This document shows, one piece after another, positions 22,733 to 34,200 of a DNA stretch of 64,000 nt. Location: NCBI GenBank assembly GCA_027575765.1, contig JANBPT010000049.1:28794-92793 (forward strand), written 5' to 3'. Each line of letters starts with the position of its first letter. Positions within the stretch are counted from its first letter, which is position 1. Origin of the DNA: Tieghemiomyces parasiticus (lineage: Eukaryota > Kickxellomycota > Dimargaritomycetes > Dimargaritales > Dimargaritaceae). The notes below the pieces were generated by a model. The model worked only from the letters and a program-made list of their open reading frames with translations, did no database searches and was not told where the DNA came from. Made by a program: the position numbers and the translations under genes.

Positions 22733-23287
22733 ATGCTTAAGTCCTTCATGGTCGCCTCGGTGGCTCTGCTCGGCCTCGCCAGCACCGTCCTCGCCAGTGA
22801 CCAGTATTCGTCACCTCATGGTAGCTACAATGGTGACCCCGAAGGCCAGAACGAAAGAGGGTTAGGCACGGCCGCTATCATGGCCGGTGCGGGTGTGGCT
22901 GCTGCCAAGATGAGCGATGAGCACAAGTTCAGGAACGGTCTTGCCGCATCAGTGGCAGGCTGGGCTGTTACCAAAGCTTATAAGAAATATAGCGCCAAGC
23001 CGGAGCAGCAGCAGCAGCAGCAGCCGCAGCCGCAGCAATCCAAGCCGTATGTGCAATACCTCCCCCAGCAGCAGTCATTCTCAGGACAACAGAACATTCC
23101 GTATGGGCAGTCCTTCCCCCAACCGCAGTCGTTCTCGGGGCAATATAGCTCGCCTAACCGTATGCCTAATCCGATGCACCAGCCCCAGGGCGAAGCGAGC
23201 TCGTACGCGCCGAACCCCCAGCGTCCTTTGCGTAAGCGTGAGAGGCTTATGAACTTGTTCAAGAAAAACGAACAACAGCCGCACTAA
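22733..23287 (+). CDS. Secreted Gln-rich protein with a glycine-zipper-like segment
   Basis: 184 residues, ATG at 22733. Residues 1-21 are a signal peptide (MVASVALLGLASTVLAS). Residues about 42-85 carry a small-residue-rich segment GTAAIMAGAGVAAAK...NGLAASVAGWAVTKAYKKY, resembling the glycine-zipper segments that insert in or associate with membranes. A Gln/Pro/Ser-rich domain follows, with a run of six Gln and imperfect repeats built around Q-S-F-S-G-Q. The C-terminus is basic (KRERLMNLFKK). There is no cysteine. I recognise no named family. A secreted or cell-wall-associated structural role is inferred from composition only. Confidence 0.75.
   Translation: MLKSFMVASVALLGLASTVLASDQYSSPHGSYNGDPEGQNERGLGTAAIMAGAGVAAAKMSDEHKFRNGLAASVAGWAVTKAYKKYSAKPEQQQQQQPQPQQSKPYVQYLPQQQSFSGQQNIPYGQSFPQPQSFSGQYSSPNRMPNPMHQPQGEASSYAPNPQRPLRKRERLMNLFKKNEQQPH
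23004..23036 (+). repeat. CAG/CCG trinucleotide tract encoding poly-Gln
   Basis: An in-frame array of CAG with CCG/CAG interruptions inside the secreted Gln-rich gene encodes six Gln followed by Pro-Gln repeats. It is a likely site of length variation. Confidence 0.7.
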
Positions 23288-23902
23288 AACACCTTCACCT
23301 GTTGCCATTTGGGTCGCCTCAGGCACTTAACTCTGCGGTCACAGCGAACCAGAGGTCTCCACATTTTTCTCTCGCAGCCCCTCTGGGCACACCCGTTACT
23401 CTACTTCTGGTATATCCTGATCCTCATTCTACATTTCTGTATTTCTTTGGTGGGCATATGGCTGGTGTTCTCCAGCCGGGTTATCATTAAATTTAGCACA
23501 TTGGTCAACCTTCCAGCACCTTGGTTAATAATCCATGATAAGGTTACTGGTTAAGACCCAATTCAGCCCGATCCTCTAGGTCTGATTCGAAGGGGCTGCT
23601 GTTCAGTGACCCCCAAATAGTAATAGAGGAAGATTGACCCCAGCTAGCTAGGCTGGCTGTCCCTTTGCAACAAGGTTGATAGTCGTGATAGCTATTACTT
23701 CATCAATTGCTACCGATTGACATATTGAACCTTTCGGAGGACAATAACTTTAATACATTGAAATTACAGGAAATGGGGCATGCGTAAACTTCTAGCTGTC
23801 AGTTGGCCGCCCTTACCGAGAGGACTCCAGGTCGCGGGGTCCTTATAAAAAAATAATACAACTAGTATTGCGCAACATGGATCCGCTCGGCTACCCACTC
23901 AC
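23288..23902. other. Convergent 3' intergenic region
   Basis: 615 bases between the stop codons of the Gln-rich secreted gene and the phosphatase gene. AT-rich toward the right; no gene or repeat recognised. Confidence 0.45.
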
Positions 23903-26262
23903 CTACTCAGTCGGAGCGGTGGTCCACGCCTTAACGTCCAGGAGTCGCCAGGCCCGATATAATTCGTCGGTGGTCAACCCTTCCTCTCCATCCTGGGCTG
24001 TCGGGTCTCCCGTACGCCCTAGGACAGTATATGATAACTGGACGATGCGCGCGTTAGTTGCGCTCACCTCACCCACTGTCTTGGGTGTGTCAATGGGCGA
24101 ACCAGTGCCGTCTTCGCTCACGGCCGTGTCCATCGACAGGGCGACCGCGTGCTGCGCCAGATATTCCCGGATTTGGCGGGCATTTAGCTTGATTGCGGCC
24201 CCGTTGGGCTGGGGCGTAGCCGACAGCGACAAAGTTTCCGCACTGGCGTAAAGGCGGGTCAGGAGGGTTCGGATGGGCACGTCAACCTTGCCCTTGGTAC
24301 CGTCCAGACGACGGCTACTCGCTCCTATCCAGCCACCATGGCGCCGGGTCGCTCCCGCATCCAGGTCCACGGGGGAGCTACCCTCCTCTGTACGGACCCC
24401 AATCAGACTGCCGAGAGATGGATCTCGCCCGTTATCCCGGTCCGTAGTGACCGGTGGTCGGTGGGTGACCAGGGCCGGGTTCCACCCGGGCAGGGCCACA
24501 ATCTGTATGGGGGGCGGGTGAAATGGTAGACGTGATTAGTACTTGTAAAGTGCGATGGATTGGAAAGGGGAAAACACCGAAGACGGTGTACATCTCTCCA
24601 CACTATTAAATTAATAATGCACGAACTTACCAGGGCAGTCATATTGTCGGATGAACCCGCCCGGTCGGCCATGTCCACTAGTTCGATAGCGGCCTGGGTC
24701 GGGTCGCTGAAAGGTCGGATCTAATGAAGGGTTATGATACAAGCCCCTCCCCAACGATTTGGGGACAGTGGATAAATTCACCTGGTCGTGAGTTCAATGG
24801 TTGTTGCATTCGCAGGTGTTCAGCAGGCGACCTAGTCTCAGTTAACCACCTCCCCCATTTCATAGGTTTGCTTACCAGATCGATGATCTCCTGGTTGTCT
24901 AGTACGGATGTGATACCGTCTGTAATTATGACTAGAAACGCTAGGTCTTTGGTGCTGAAATCGTGTTGAAATACCGTGGGTTCCGCAATCACCCCGAATG
25001 ACTTGAGGTTCCGGTCGCCGAACGACCGCGTGTTGGCCACCCGACCTAGGGCCATAAATTCGCCAAAGGCATCAGCATCCACGAAGCCACCGGTGCGCTT
25101 AATCCGGATCAACTCGGCCGGGTCATCGGCATGGTGGTCCCGGCTCAGTTCGCGGGCCAGGCCGCTGTGTGCATCACAGGCGATGATTCTGGCGAGGATG
25201 GGTAAGGTGAGACAAGTGGGGGGGGCTGGTTAATGGTCGTCATGGCCCGCCCGGTTGCCGACGCGGGAGGAGCGGACATACGTACGCACACGTGGAACAG
25301 GGGCAGGTGCCCTAAGCCTTGCGCGCGCGGATGGGGGCGGGTGAGTTATAGGCTCGAAGAATGGGGATTGCGCTTACCTAGTGTCTCCTACGTTGGCGGC
25401 GGTTAGCCGTAGGTGGTCGGATGACCAGAACGGCAGCCCATCGAGGGCTTCCATTAGGACTGCGGAGGCGGTGGATCCGTCTTTGATTGTCTCATTGCGG
25501 TACAAATCCAGATCGGTCTTGAGAAAGGCCAGGGTGAGACGGGTCGGGAGGGACATGTGGTAGTCGTTGGTCGATTGGGGGTCCCGGGACCTCGCCCGGT
25601 CGATGGCATCCAGGAGGAGCTCCGGCTCGTATTCCTGCCAGGACTCGCCCAGGTTCTGCAGGTGGCGTAGGACCGGTCGCACGTCGGCCAATGTCACACC
25701 CTCGATGTTTCGGTGGAGGTTAGCTGACAGGTAATCCACGCATCGAGCGCCTCCGTGTCTACCAAGAGAGAGATAAAGATTGATAATGAAATAAAGGACA
25801 GAGGAGCAAGTTAATGAGGAATTTTATAAAATGGGGAGTATGTAACTAGCGGTTGAGCGACGAGCCCAGCCCTAACGTTCCCTTCTGTCTAGTCTAGATG
25901 GAGACCCGGGCCTACGGTCATCGATCGCCACGTTCGAAACGTCACCCGAATCGTCGTACTTACCCGTCGTACACGCCCAAGAATACCGCCTGCTGCTGTT
26001 CAGTCTGGGAGTCGAGACGAAGAACGCGTACCTTGTACCGGTCCTCATTATACTCCCGCACGCCGCGCGTCGAGCGGACGCCGATAAAGTGGGGCAACTG
26101 GGTGATATCTAGTCGCATGTTGTGGCGCTGATGCGGGGTACGAATGACGTACTGGTGGTGAGGTAAAATCACCTTGGGCCGCGTACTGTAGGTTTTGCCG
26201 CCCAAGGCGGACCGCGGGCTGCCCCGCTGGGCCAGGTCCGCCAGTACCCGGCGGGAGAACAT
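23903..26262 (-). CDS. Mitochondrial PP2C-family protein phosphatase (Ptc6-like)
   Basis: Five exons: 25964-26262, 25378-25758, 24876-25188, 24631-24720 and 23903-24502; 560 residues. It is a metal-dependent Ser/Thr phosphatase (PPM/PP2C). Splice joins restore the hallmark motifs: VYDGHGG across exons 1-2, NVGDTRIIAC across 2-3, ITDGITSVL in exon 3 and GSSDNMTALIVAL across 4-5, plus RGVREYNEDRY early on. The chosen ATG (26262) starts MFSRRVLADLAQRG...TYSTRP, an Arg/Ser-rich matrix-targeting presequence; a further in-frame ATG at 26424 would add 54 Pro-rich residues. Yeast Ptc5/Ptc6 are mitochondrial PP2Cs linked to pyruvate dehydrogenase and mitophagy; Ptc6 fits best. About 170 residues after the catalytic core match nothing I know. 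Confidence 0.85.
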
Positions 26263-26946
26263 TGTGAGAAGGAAGCGAGTGAAAGAAATGTGAGGGAAAG
26301 GGGAGGGAGAGGGCGTTGGACAGGTTGCACGTTTCGGCGCTGGCCCGAATGGATGTGGAGAGGCGGGTGGGGAATAGTCAGTCACGTCTGAAGGAATGCG
26401 GGCGGGTAGGAAGGTCAGTAGCATACAACCGTGGCGCAGGTATGCATTTGGAAGGCAGTGGTTGAGGGCTTGGGCAGGGAATTTAGGCTAGTATATTCCC
26501 AGGCCCACAGGGCATGCCTCCTGCCACCTCACAGATAAGGCCTTAGTTGGTGGGTCGACGTCATCCAACGACCAATGGTTTGTCATGGTAGAGAGCGCTG
26601 CTGGCGGATATCCTGCGGGGGGGGGGGCTGTGTGGCCTTCCAAATTGCAAAAACCTTCAATCCTCGCTACATTGCATTAATGTGTTTTACCAGCTAACCT
26701 AGTATTCGTCATTCGGTAACTGGGCCAACGGAAAATCTTTTGATGACGCCAAAGAATAGAAGCGGATCCTTTTATGATACCGACTCGAACGAAGCTGAGG
26801 GAATTACCAATCTTCCCGTCACGACCTCGCCAAATTATACCCTGTCAAATGTTTCACGTACGTGAGGGCTTGTAGGGGCGGCCCACTCCAAGTTACACAT
26901 CCCCTCCTTAGGTTGAATCCTATGGCGTCCCAAGTATCTGCGGGCC
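26263..26946. other. Intergenic region between FMP32-like and phosphatase genes
   Basis: 684 bases holding the phosphatase promoter and the 3' flank of the coiled-coil gene. It includes the longest G run of the window (11 G, 26617-26627). No gene seen. Confidence 0.45.
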
Positions 26947-27969
26947 CTACCGCGCCGCCGGGCGACGCCCGCTCCCGCCACTACCGCTGGACATGTTGAG
27001 GAACCCGTTGATTTGCTCGGATGCGGCAGCTGGGGAGGACTCGAAGCTGTAAGGGTCTTCCGTCGAAACCTTCGGTTCCACCTTGGGTTTACGCGACGGC
27101 ATCATCATCGCCAGGAGCAGCAGTAGCCCGACGGCGCCGTAGATGGCAATGATACCCTTACGGGTGGTCTCCCACTTGACGGCCTCCATCTCGGTGCGGA
27201 CGGCGCCCAGGGACCGGGTGAAGGTGTCGTTGAGTTCTTGAATAGCCTCGGCCATGGTCTGGACGCGCTCGCGCTGGTCAGATTTATACTGGTTGAGTTC
27301 GATCTGGATCTCGGACCGCAGGTTGATCATATCCTCGCTCAGGCGATGTCGCAAGTTATCAATGTCTTGCTCCACCGTATCGATTTCAGATTGCAGCGCT
27401 GCCCGGTCGATCTGGCGGAGGACCCGGATTTCGGTACGTAGTTCCGTGAGCGCCGCCTTGAACAGGTACATGGAATTGTCCAGGTCGGCCTTCTTGAGCA
27501 TATCCTCGTGCACAGGCGCAGTAGCGCGTATCGTCATGCTCCGAATCACATCCATGAGCAGAACCGCCTGTGGTCGCGTGAACCCGCCGTCTTCCAAACG
27601 GCGGACGACTCGGAAGGAATCAAACGGGTGGATTGGTATTGGGTGGGCGTACTCGTGCACTAAGCCCTCAAGCAGATTCTCCTGTGCGGCTGTAAAATCA
27701 AGTTTGGCCGCCGCGGTTGTTGCGGAGGCCTCGCCCTGGCCCTCCACCGGCGGTGTAGCATCGGGACCCCCGGTATTAGCCGGGGCGTCGGTACAGCAGG
27801 CCGTTCGTGAAAAGCTTCGTAGCGACGGAAGGCGTGACCAGGCAAGCCATGCGCCCGGGATGGGTCGGTCAGGCAGGTAAGGTGCTGGCCAACCGCCATG
27901 ATTTACAAGGCGGCCTTGGCGGAGTGTCACGCGGGCATGGGCTAGACACAAGCCTAACCGCGGGAGCAT
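26947..27969 (-). CDS. Fmp32/MCUR1-type mitochondrial coiled-coil membrane protein (DUF1640)
   Basis: 340 residues, intronless, ATG at 27969. The first about 60 residues are rich in Arg, Leu and Ser with no acidic residue until position 33, fitting a mitochondrial presequence (LRSFSRTACC). The core has the family's opening F-D-S-F-R-V-V-R-R-L-E and GFTRPQAVLLMDVIR, then a long coiled coil (about 160-260: EIDTVEQDIDNLRHRLSEDM, LRSEIQIELNQYK), then a single C-terminal helix GIIAIYGAVGLLLLLAMMM. This layout is that of the DUF1640/CCDC90 family: yeast Fmp32 (complex IV assembly) and animal MCUR1 (regulator of the calcium uniporter). The Gly/Ser-rich tail of about 48 residues is not part of the family core. 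Confidence 0.87.
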   Translation of the reverse strand: MLPRLGLCLAHARVTLRQGRLVNHGGWPAPYLPDRPIPGAWLAWSRLPSLRSFSRTACCTDAPANTGGPDATPPVEGQGEASATTAAAKLDFTAAQENLLEGLVHEYAHPIPIHPFDSFRVVRRLEDGGFTRPQAVLLMDVIRSMTIRATAPVHEDMLKKADLDNSMYLFKAALTELRTEIRVLRQIDRAALQSEIDTVEQDIDNLRHRLSEDMINLRSEIQIELNQYKSDQRERVQTMAEAIQELNDTFTRSLGAVRTEMEAVKWETTRKGIIAIYGAVGLLLLLAMMMPSRKPKVEPKVSTEDPYSFESSPAAASEQINGFLNMSSGSGGSGRRPAAR

Positions 27970-28747
27970 ATTTAAAACGTATTAGAGAGGAGTTGGCGGG
28001 ATTCGCCGCGTGGGGTACCGCCTGTTTGATTATACGAATGCAAACGTGTAAAAATTACCAGAACAATAGAGTATCGAGATGTGAACGAGCAAAGTCATGG
28101 ATGCCAATTTAGTTTGGATTCTAACCTCTCACTCACTCTCTCTCCATTGTGAACTGACTGTGACGGCGATCCCAAAGCCTTGGTCCGAGTGGCCCGCATT
28201 ATCCGAGTGCCCATTCTCCAGCTGCTACCGGTGAGGGGCTTTGGAGCCACGGCGCCTTTGCTCCCGTTACAGGTTCGGTCCCCTTGACTAGCCTATACCG
28301 CTCCCTGAGGTAGTCGGAATATTGCGATGTGGATAAGTATCACTGTTAACGCAACGCGATCTACGGAGGGTGGGGAGGTCAGCTGGTCCAGAGCGGGCGG
28401 GGTGGAGGCGAGTTCATTTGGAGTGACGATTGGAAATGTTATCCATAATATTAAGCGTGGGTAAGCGTCGCTGTGCCATGCCTAGGGTCCTGTTGCGGCC
28501 CTCGCCGGCGTCACTTGGTTAGCGCCCACTGGGGAACGTATGTGACAGGTCATTTATTTGATACTGATAACTACAGAGAGGGGAAAAGGCAATAGAATCG
28601 GACAGATAAAATCTGTGGAATAGATTGTGGCTATTTCGACGGTCTATCAGAAAATAACCAAGTGGGACATTGGCTAGCTGCGCGGATGGACTTGGTCGGT
28701 ATGGGGTCATCACTATAGCGCACAAGGACCAACATTTGCGGTCGAAT
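27970..28747. other. Intergenic region, no gene recognised
   Basis: 778 bases between the coiled-coil gene start and the ARP4 stop, both minus strand. It should contain the promoter of the coiled-coil gene. No TATA box or open frame of note. Confidence 0.45.
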
Positions 28748-30821
28748 TTACTGGCACTTCTTATTGACGATGGAGGCCCCGGACTCCTGGTACTCCTGTT
28801 TGGAGATCCATAGCTGATGAAAAGTGCCGAGGGACGATAGGATCGAGCCGCCCAGCCACGTACTGAACTTGCGTTCGACTGTGCTGCCCGGAGCGTGGAT
28901 CCGAATGCGGGACTGAAGGGAGGGGGAGTAAGGAGGTACAATACATGAGATGAGGGTTAGACGGAGCGCGGCTACAGCGGCCTAGTAGATAAGAGAGCGT
29001 GCCAGGCCGCACAGTTGCAGGGAAGGGACGCCGATTATAAGGTCAAAAAAAATATTGACTTACCCCGGGGGCCAGGTGCTGCAACTCAAAATTGACACGG
29101 TCTGCGAAGCCCGGGAACAAGGTCGAGCCGCCGGTCAATATAACGTTGCTGAAGAGGTGGGGCCGCATGTCGACGTCACAGGCGTTGATACAGTTATAGA
29201 TCATACGGGGTACGCCCAGGAGGTCACCACCCCCGGCGGGCCCGTTCGTGGCAGCGGTGGGGGTCGCGCCCACACCTGCAGGTGATTCACCTGGGGCCGC
29301 TGCCCCTAGTGGTACGGTACTACCATTGAGTCGCACGGTCTGGGTGCGGTCGATAATGAAGCGCTCGGGCTGGAAAAGGATCTCGGGCACCTCATAGCGG
29401 GCGACGCCAACCTGGAGGTTATACCCGTCGGGAAACTCGTAGGCCCGGGGCGGGCGGGCGCGCAGGGCGTCAGCGTTGAAGGTTGTCTCCGAAACCTGGC
29501 ATACCAGCTCCTTGTACTCGTGCACGGCTTGCAGTTGCATCCGGTGGTGGTAGCTAGGGTCGGTGGGGCCGTCCAGCACGCGCAGGTCCACATCCGCCGG
29601 CTGGCCCGCCTCGACCGCTCGCTTTTGCGCGACCTGGTACCGCGGCACGACCTCCTTCTGGTGATCACGCTTCAGCTGGGCCAGGATCTGGTCGGAGATA
29701 AAGTCACCGGCGACGTTCTGGTAGACTTGACCTGTTCCCAATAGAGTAAAGAGGGTTAGATACGTCGGAGCGTTAGCGAATCCGAAGCCTATCGCGTCAG
29801 GTGATGACATTCAGCTGGGAGTTCACCCAAGCCCGTAATGAGGAGGACCTCGCCACCCGTATAGCACGTGTCTACAAACCTTTCTTGAGTGCGTACCCGT
29901 CAAAGACCGCGGTGGCGCTGGTCGTCGTGCCACCACAGTCCAGGACGAGACTGGTCGAGCGGCCGGCTGCGAATGAGGTCAGGACGGGGTCCTTGCTGAC
30001 GTAGAAGGCGGGGACGTCGAACTTTTCAAAAGCGAGTTCGACCAGCTTCTCGCGCAGGGCCGGGGTGTTCCAGGCGGTCTCAGTGACGAATAGGGGGTTT
30101 TCGCTGGGGGAGACCCGCAGGCGTTTCTGGAAGCAGTAGTTCCAAAGGTTCTCGTAAATGTCCCAGTCAGTTACTAAAGGGGGGAGGATAGGGAGGGCGA
30201 GGGACAAAGTGGTCAGTGCATGTCTGGTGTCTGACCTCGAAGAGGGGGTTGGGAAGCCTGCCCCACTTCACTTTGGTACAACTCCTACCGCTTTACGTGA
30301 TTCACTTACCTAGCCCATCCTCTAGCGGGGACTTGAGGCCCATATTGGGGCGCCAGGTACTGGTTTCCGTATCGCCAATGTAATACTTCTGGGCGGCCGC
30401 GCTTTCCTCCGTCGGCTTGGCTTCTGCCGTGGCGTCACCCATCTCGACGTCGGGGTTTGCGGCAGACATATCGCCCATGCTGCGAATGGACTTGGAAATA
30501 GTGTCGTCGCCCACATCGGTAGTGCCTACCCAGCTGGGGACGACCACCTTCGGGATGTCTTCACCAGCGTAGCCCGCGCGGGTCCAAGTACCGCCAATGT
30601 CCAGCACTAGGGCCGACACCTCGTCTGCAGTGAATGAAGTGGTTAGGTGGGTTAGGGAAGCGGAAACGGGCTCAACGGGTTAAGATTCGTGTTCCGACGG
30701 AGCTTTGCCGGTGAGTCGGACGAATTGGAGACCGATCAGCATGTTGCCGCAATTCGTGGCGCCGAAGGGCAGCACGGTAACAGGGACTGGATGCGATCGT
30801 ACCTCCACCATAGATGACCAT
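28748..30821 (-). CDS. ARP4: Actin-related protein 4 (Arp4/BAF53)
   Basis: Five exons: 30803-30821, 30310-30624, 29880-30173, 29064-29731 and 28748-28912; 486 residues (yeast Arp4 has 489). Exon 1 is only 19 nt (M-V-I-Y-G-G plus one base) and joins to give [14 protein letters not shown], the Arp4 N-terminus. Further landmarks are [65 protein letters not shown], and the end [22 protein letters not shown] with a C-terminal KKCQ. Arp4 is a nuclear, largely non-polymerising actin-fold subunit of NuA4, SWR1 and INO80 complexes that binds nucleosomes. Introns 1 and 3 use the less usual donors GTACGA and GTTTGT. Exon 4 includes a Gly/Pro/Ala insertion before the GGST motif. Confidence 0.93.
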
Positions 30822-31205
30822 TTTGGACCAAGGTTGGCACTGCAGATGCGAGAGGCTGTGTCTGTGTACAGAGTTAGGGATGTAAATGGAAGAGGGCACA
30901 CAGGAGTCCGTAGGGTGGAGAGTGAAATGACATGGATGGCACTCAAAAATAGAAATATGGTAAGGTGCACGACGGAGTACGGGTCCCCCTAATCCGGACT
31001 GTCTGGCATCCCCGCGACTGTGCTAGTGAAGGTGGCTCGTCCCGACGCGTCAGGGACGACTACAGCCTACCAGACCTGGCCCTCCCGCCCTCGCTATATC
31101 CCCCTCCCCCGTCCATCCTATGGGCTACACTACACGGTCAAGTCAAATATCACAAAGTATTTATATTTTGGGTGCAAGGTGATCTGGTCGCCTGTCTTGT
31201 GCAAA
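30822..31205. other. Short intergenic region between ARP4 and MOT1
   Basis: 384 bases hold the ARP4 promoter and leader and the MOT1 3' flank. No gene or clear TATA box seen. Confidence 0.45.
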
Positions 31206-34200
31206 TTAGTTCAGTGACTGGATAAAGGAGTCCAAATTATACTCCTCGTTGTACTGCTTATCGTCCCATAGCTCGTCCATGCTATCGAGCACGGCCTTGG
31301 CGCTCTGTTGCTTCTGACCGCCCTTGTCACCACTACCCTCCTTGCCGCTTCCGTCTGCCGCTGCAGCGCCGGCTTGACCACTACCGACATCGGTGACGCT
31401 AAATAGGTCAAGCAGCTGGTTGGTGTTCATGTTCTGCAGGCCACTGTTCTGCTGGTTGATAATCGAGTTGGCGATATTGAGCTTGAATTTTTGCAGTCCC
31501 ATAATCTTTTCCTCCAGGGTACCACGCGTGATGAGCCGGTACACGTTCACCACGCGTTTCTGGCCCAGGCGGTGGGCACGATCCATGGCCTGCAGGTCCT
31601 TCATAGGGTTCCAATCGTGCTCAACAAAGATTACCGTGTCAGCGCCCGTGAGATTAAGGCCTAGACCACCAACGTGCGTTGTGAGCAGGAGCAGGTCGAT
31701 CGAAGGGTCCTGGTTGAATCGCGTCACCATGTCCTGGCGTCGGAGGGCGTCCACCGACCCGTCTAGGCGCAGGTAGCTGACCCCGGGCATGTGGGCCTTG
31801 AGGAGGTCATTCTCCACAATGTCCAGCATGGTTTTGAGCTGGCAAAAAATGAGTGCGCGGTGTGGACTGACCGCTGGCTCGGCCACAGCAGCCGCCGCGG
31901 AGGTGTCCTCGCCGGGACCTCCGATGCCGCAGTCGGTTAGCAGTTGGCGCAGGGCGAGCAGTTTGGGAGCGTGGACAAGTTCGCGGAGGCGGGCCGCGTC
32001 GTGGCCCACCTGGGCCATCACCGCATCGTAACGGGCATGGTCCGGATTGAGCACGAGAAGTGGGTGGTTGACTAGCTTACGCAGGTACTGGAGGGCCTGG
32101 AATACGTGGGTCTGGCCGCGCTTACGACCTGAATCCCCACTGTCCTCGTCGTCAGCATCGTTACCCGCAGCGGTCTCTAGGGACCGTCGGATGGTCTGGG
32201 TAGTCTGGGACCGTGCAAAGTCTTCGTAGAGCTGGCGCTGCACGTCGCCTAATTCGCAGTAGTAGTCCTGGATGATCTTGGGCGGCAGGTCGTCGAGAAC
32301 GTCCTCCTTCATGCGGCGCAGTAAAAAGGGCAGCACCTGCTTGTGCAGGGCCTCTAGGGCCAGGGCGCCGGCTTCCTGATCGCGCGACGAGCTCCGCCCG
32401 TCCCGGCTGGCCAGAATGGGTCGGCCGTACCGTTCGTGGAACATACGCTCGGTGCCTAGGAATCCGGGCATCAGGAAGTCGAACAGAGACCACAGGTCGA
32501 GCGGTCCATTCATGATGGGGCTGCCTGAGAGGATGAGTCTATGTTGGGCCCGCACGGCTTTGGCTGCCCGGGTCAATTTGGTGCGAGCGTTCTTAATGAT
32601 GTGACCCTCATCCAGGACGGCGTAGTTCCAGTGCTGGTCTACAAGGTCCTCCAGGTCGTTTCGCAAAACGTCGTACGACATGACGACCACGTCGTGGCGC
32701 GGAATGAGCGGACGCAGGCGCCGCCGCTCCACTGGGGGTCCGGCATAAATCAACGGGTTCAGATTCGCCACGTAGGTACGGATCTCCTGGGCCCAGTGGC
32801 CGAGCAAGGTAGGTGGGCACACCACCAGCGATGGCAGTGGCGCGGCATCAGGGCTCTTGGTAGCGGCATACCGCGTGGCGCGGTGGTGGTGGTCGCTGGC
32901 CAAGATACAGATGGACTGCAGGGTCTTGCCCAACCCCATGTCGTCGGCCAGGACCCCATGCAGCCCGTAGCGGTTAAGGAAGGCCAGCCAGTCGACTCCG
33001 GCCTGCTGATACGGGCGGAGAGTAACGCTCACGGGCATGGGGAGCGGGTAGGGCTCGAGTTGCGAACTATCCAGCAGCTGGGCCAGGAACCGGCGCTCCG
33101 TAGCGCGGGTGGCCAATAGGTCGGCAGCCAAGGCCGGGGGGTCAGGCACGCCGGCCTCCAGCGGGACCAGTTTGATGAGGTGGGCGAAGGCGTTAGTGCA
33201 GGTCAAACGAACGTCGTCATCAGGATCGCTCATCCGGCCCAATACGGGAACCACCAAGAAGATGACGAAGGGTAGGACCTGCAAATCAAGGGCGTTAACA
33301 ATCCGGTAGATCGTCTCGGCGGCGCCCTGGCGCCGGGTCAGAGCCTGGACTTGGCCCAACACGGGAACCAAGTGGCGCACCACCGCGGTGAGGACTGGGT
33401 CACGAAGGACGGCGGCCAAGGAGGCCAGACACTCGGCGGCGGCGTAGCGAAGGTCGGCGCGCCCAGCCTGGGCTACGGTGCAGACCTGCGGGAGTAACGT
33501 CAGCAAGGCCTCGTGAAGATTCGGGTGAAGGGCCGGCCCAAGGGCCCGGACTAGCAGAAGTGCATCGATTAGGTCGCTGGGTACGATCGGAACGGGTGGG
33601 ATGAGCGTGCCGGCAAGGGCGTTATCCAGGGCGGCGACCGCGGTATCGGGACCCTCCCGGTCGGGGACGAGGCAACCCACGGCGGCCAGCGGGCGCGCTA
33701 GGGTATCCCACAGCCGGGGCAGGCGGGAAAAGAGGGTCGGGCCCAGGCCGGTGGCCAGGGCGTGTAGCGCCAGCGTGGCGCCACGGACGGCACGGCTGGC
33801 TCGTACCTGGTTTTCGCCAGCCAGGGGCGGACCAACAGCCATATCGCCATCGTCACCAGGTGGCTCCGACTTGACCGGAGACGATGGGGTGGTACTGGGT
33901 CGACTATTGTCGGCTGAAGCCGCTCCTCGGCCGCGCCCCCGACCCCGGCCCCGGCCCCGTGTGCCCCGTCCACGGCCACTTGAAGTCTCTACATCGCCGG
34001 TGGCCGTCGCCGCTGCAGCGGTCGCGGCCTTACGGGTGTTGCCCTGATAGGCACGGGTGGCATCCTCTGGGTCGCTAAGGAGTGGCGTCAACAACAGTCC
34101 GGCAGGCGGCGTTGCGCTCGAATGGTTCAGGGCAAGGTGCATGGCACCCGCCACCTGAGCCACGGTGGCCTGCACGGGTTCGCGGACATGCAGTTTAGCC

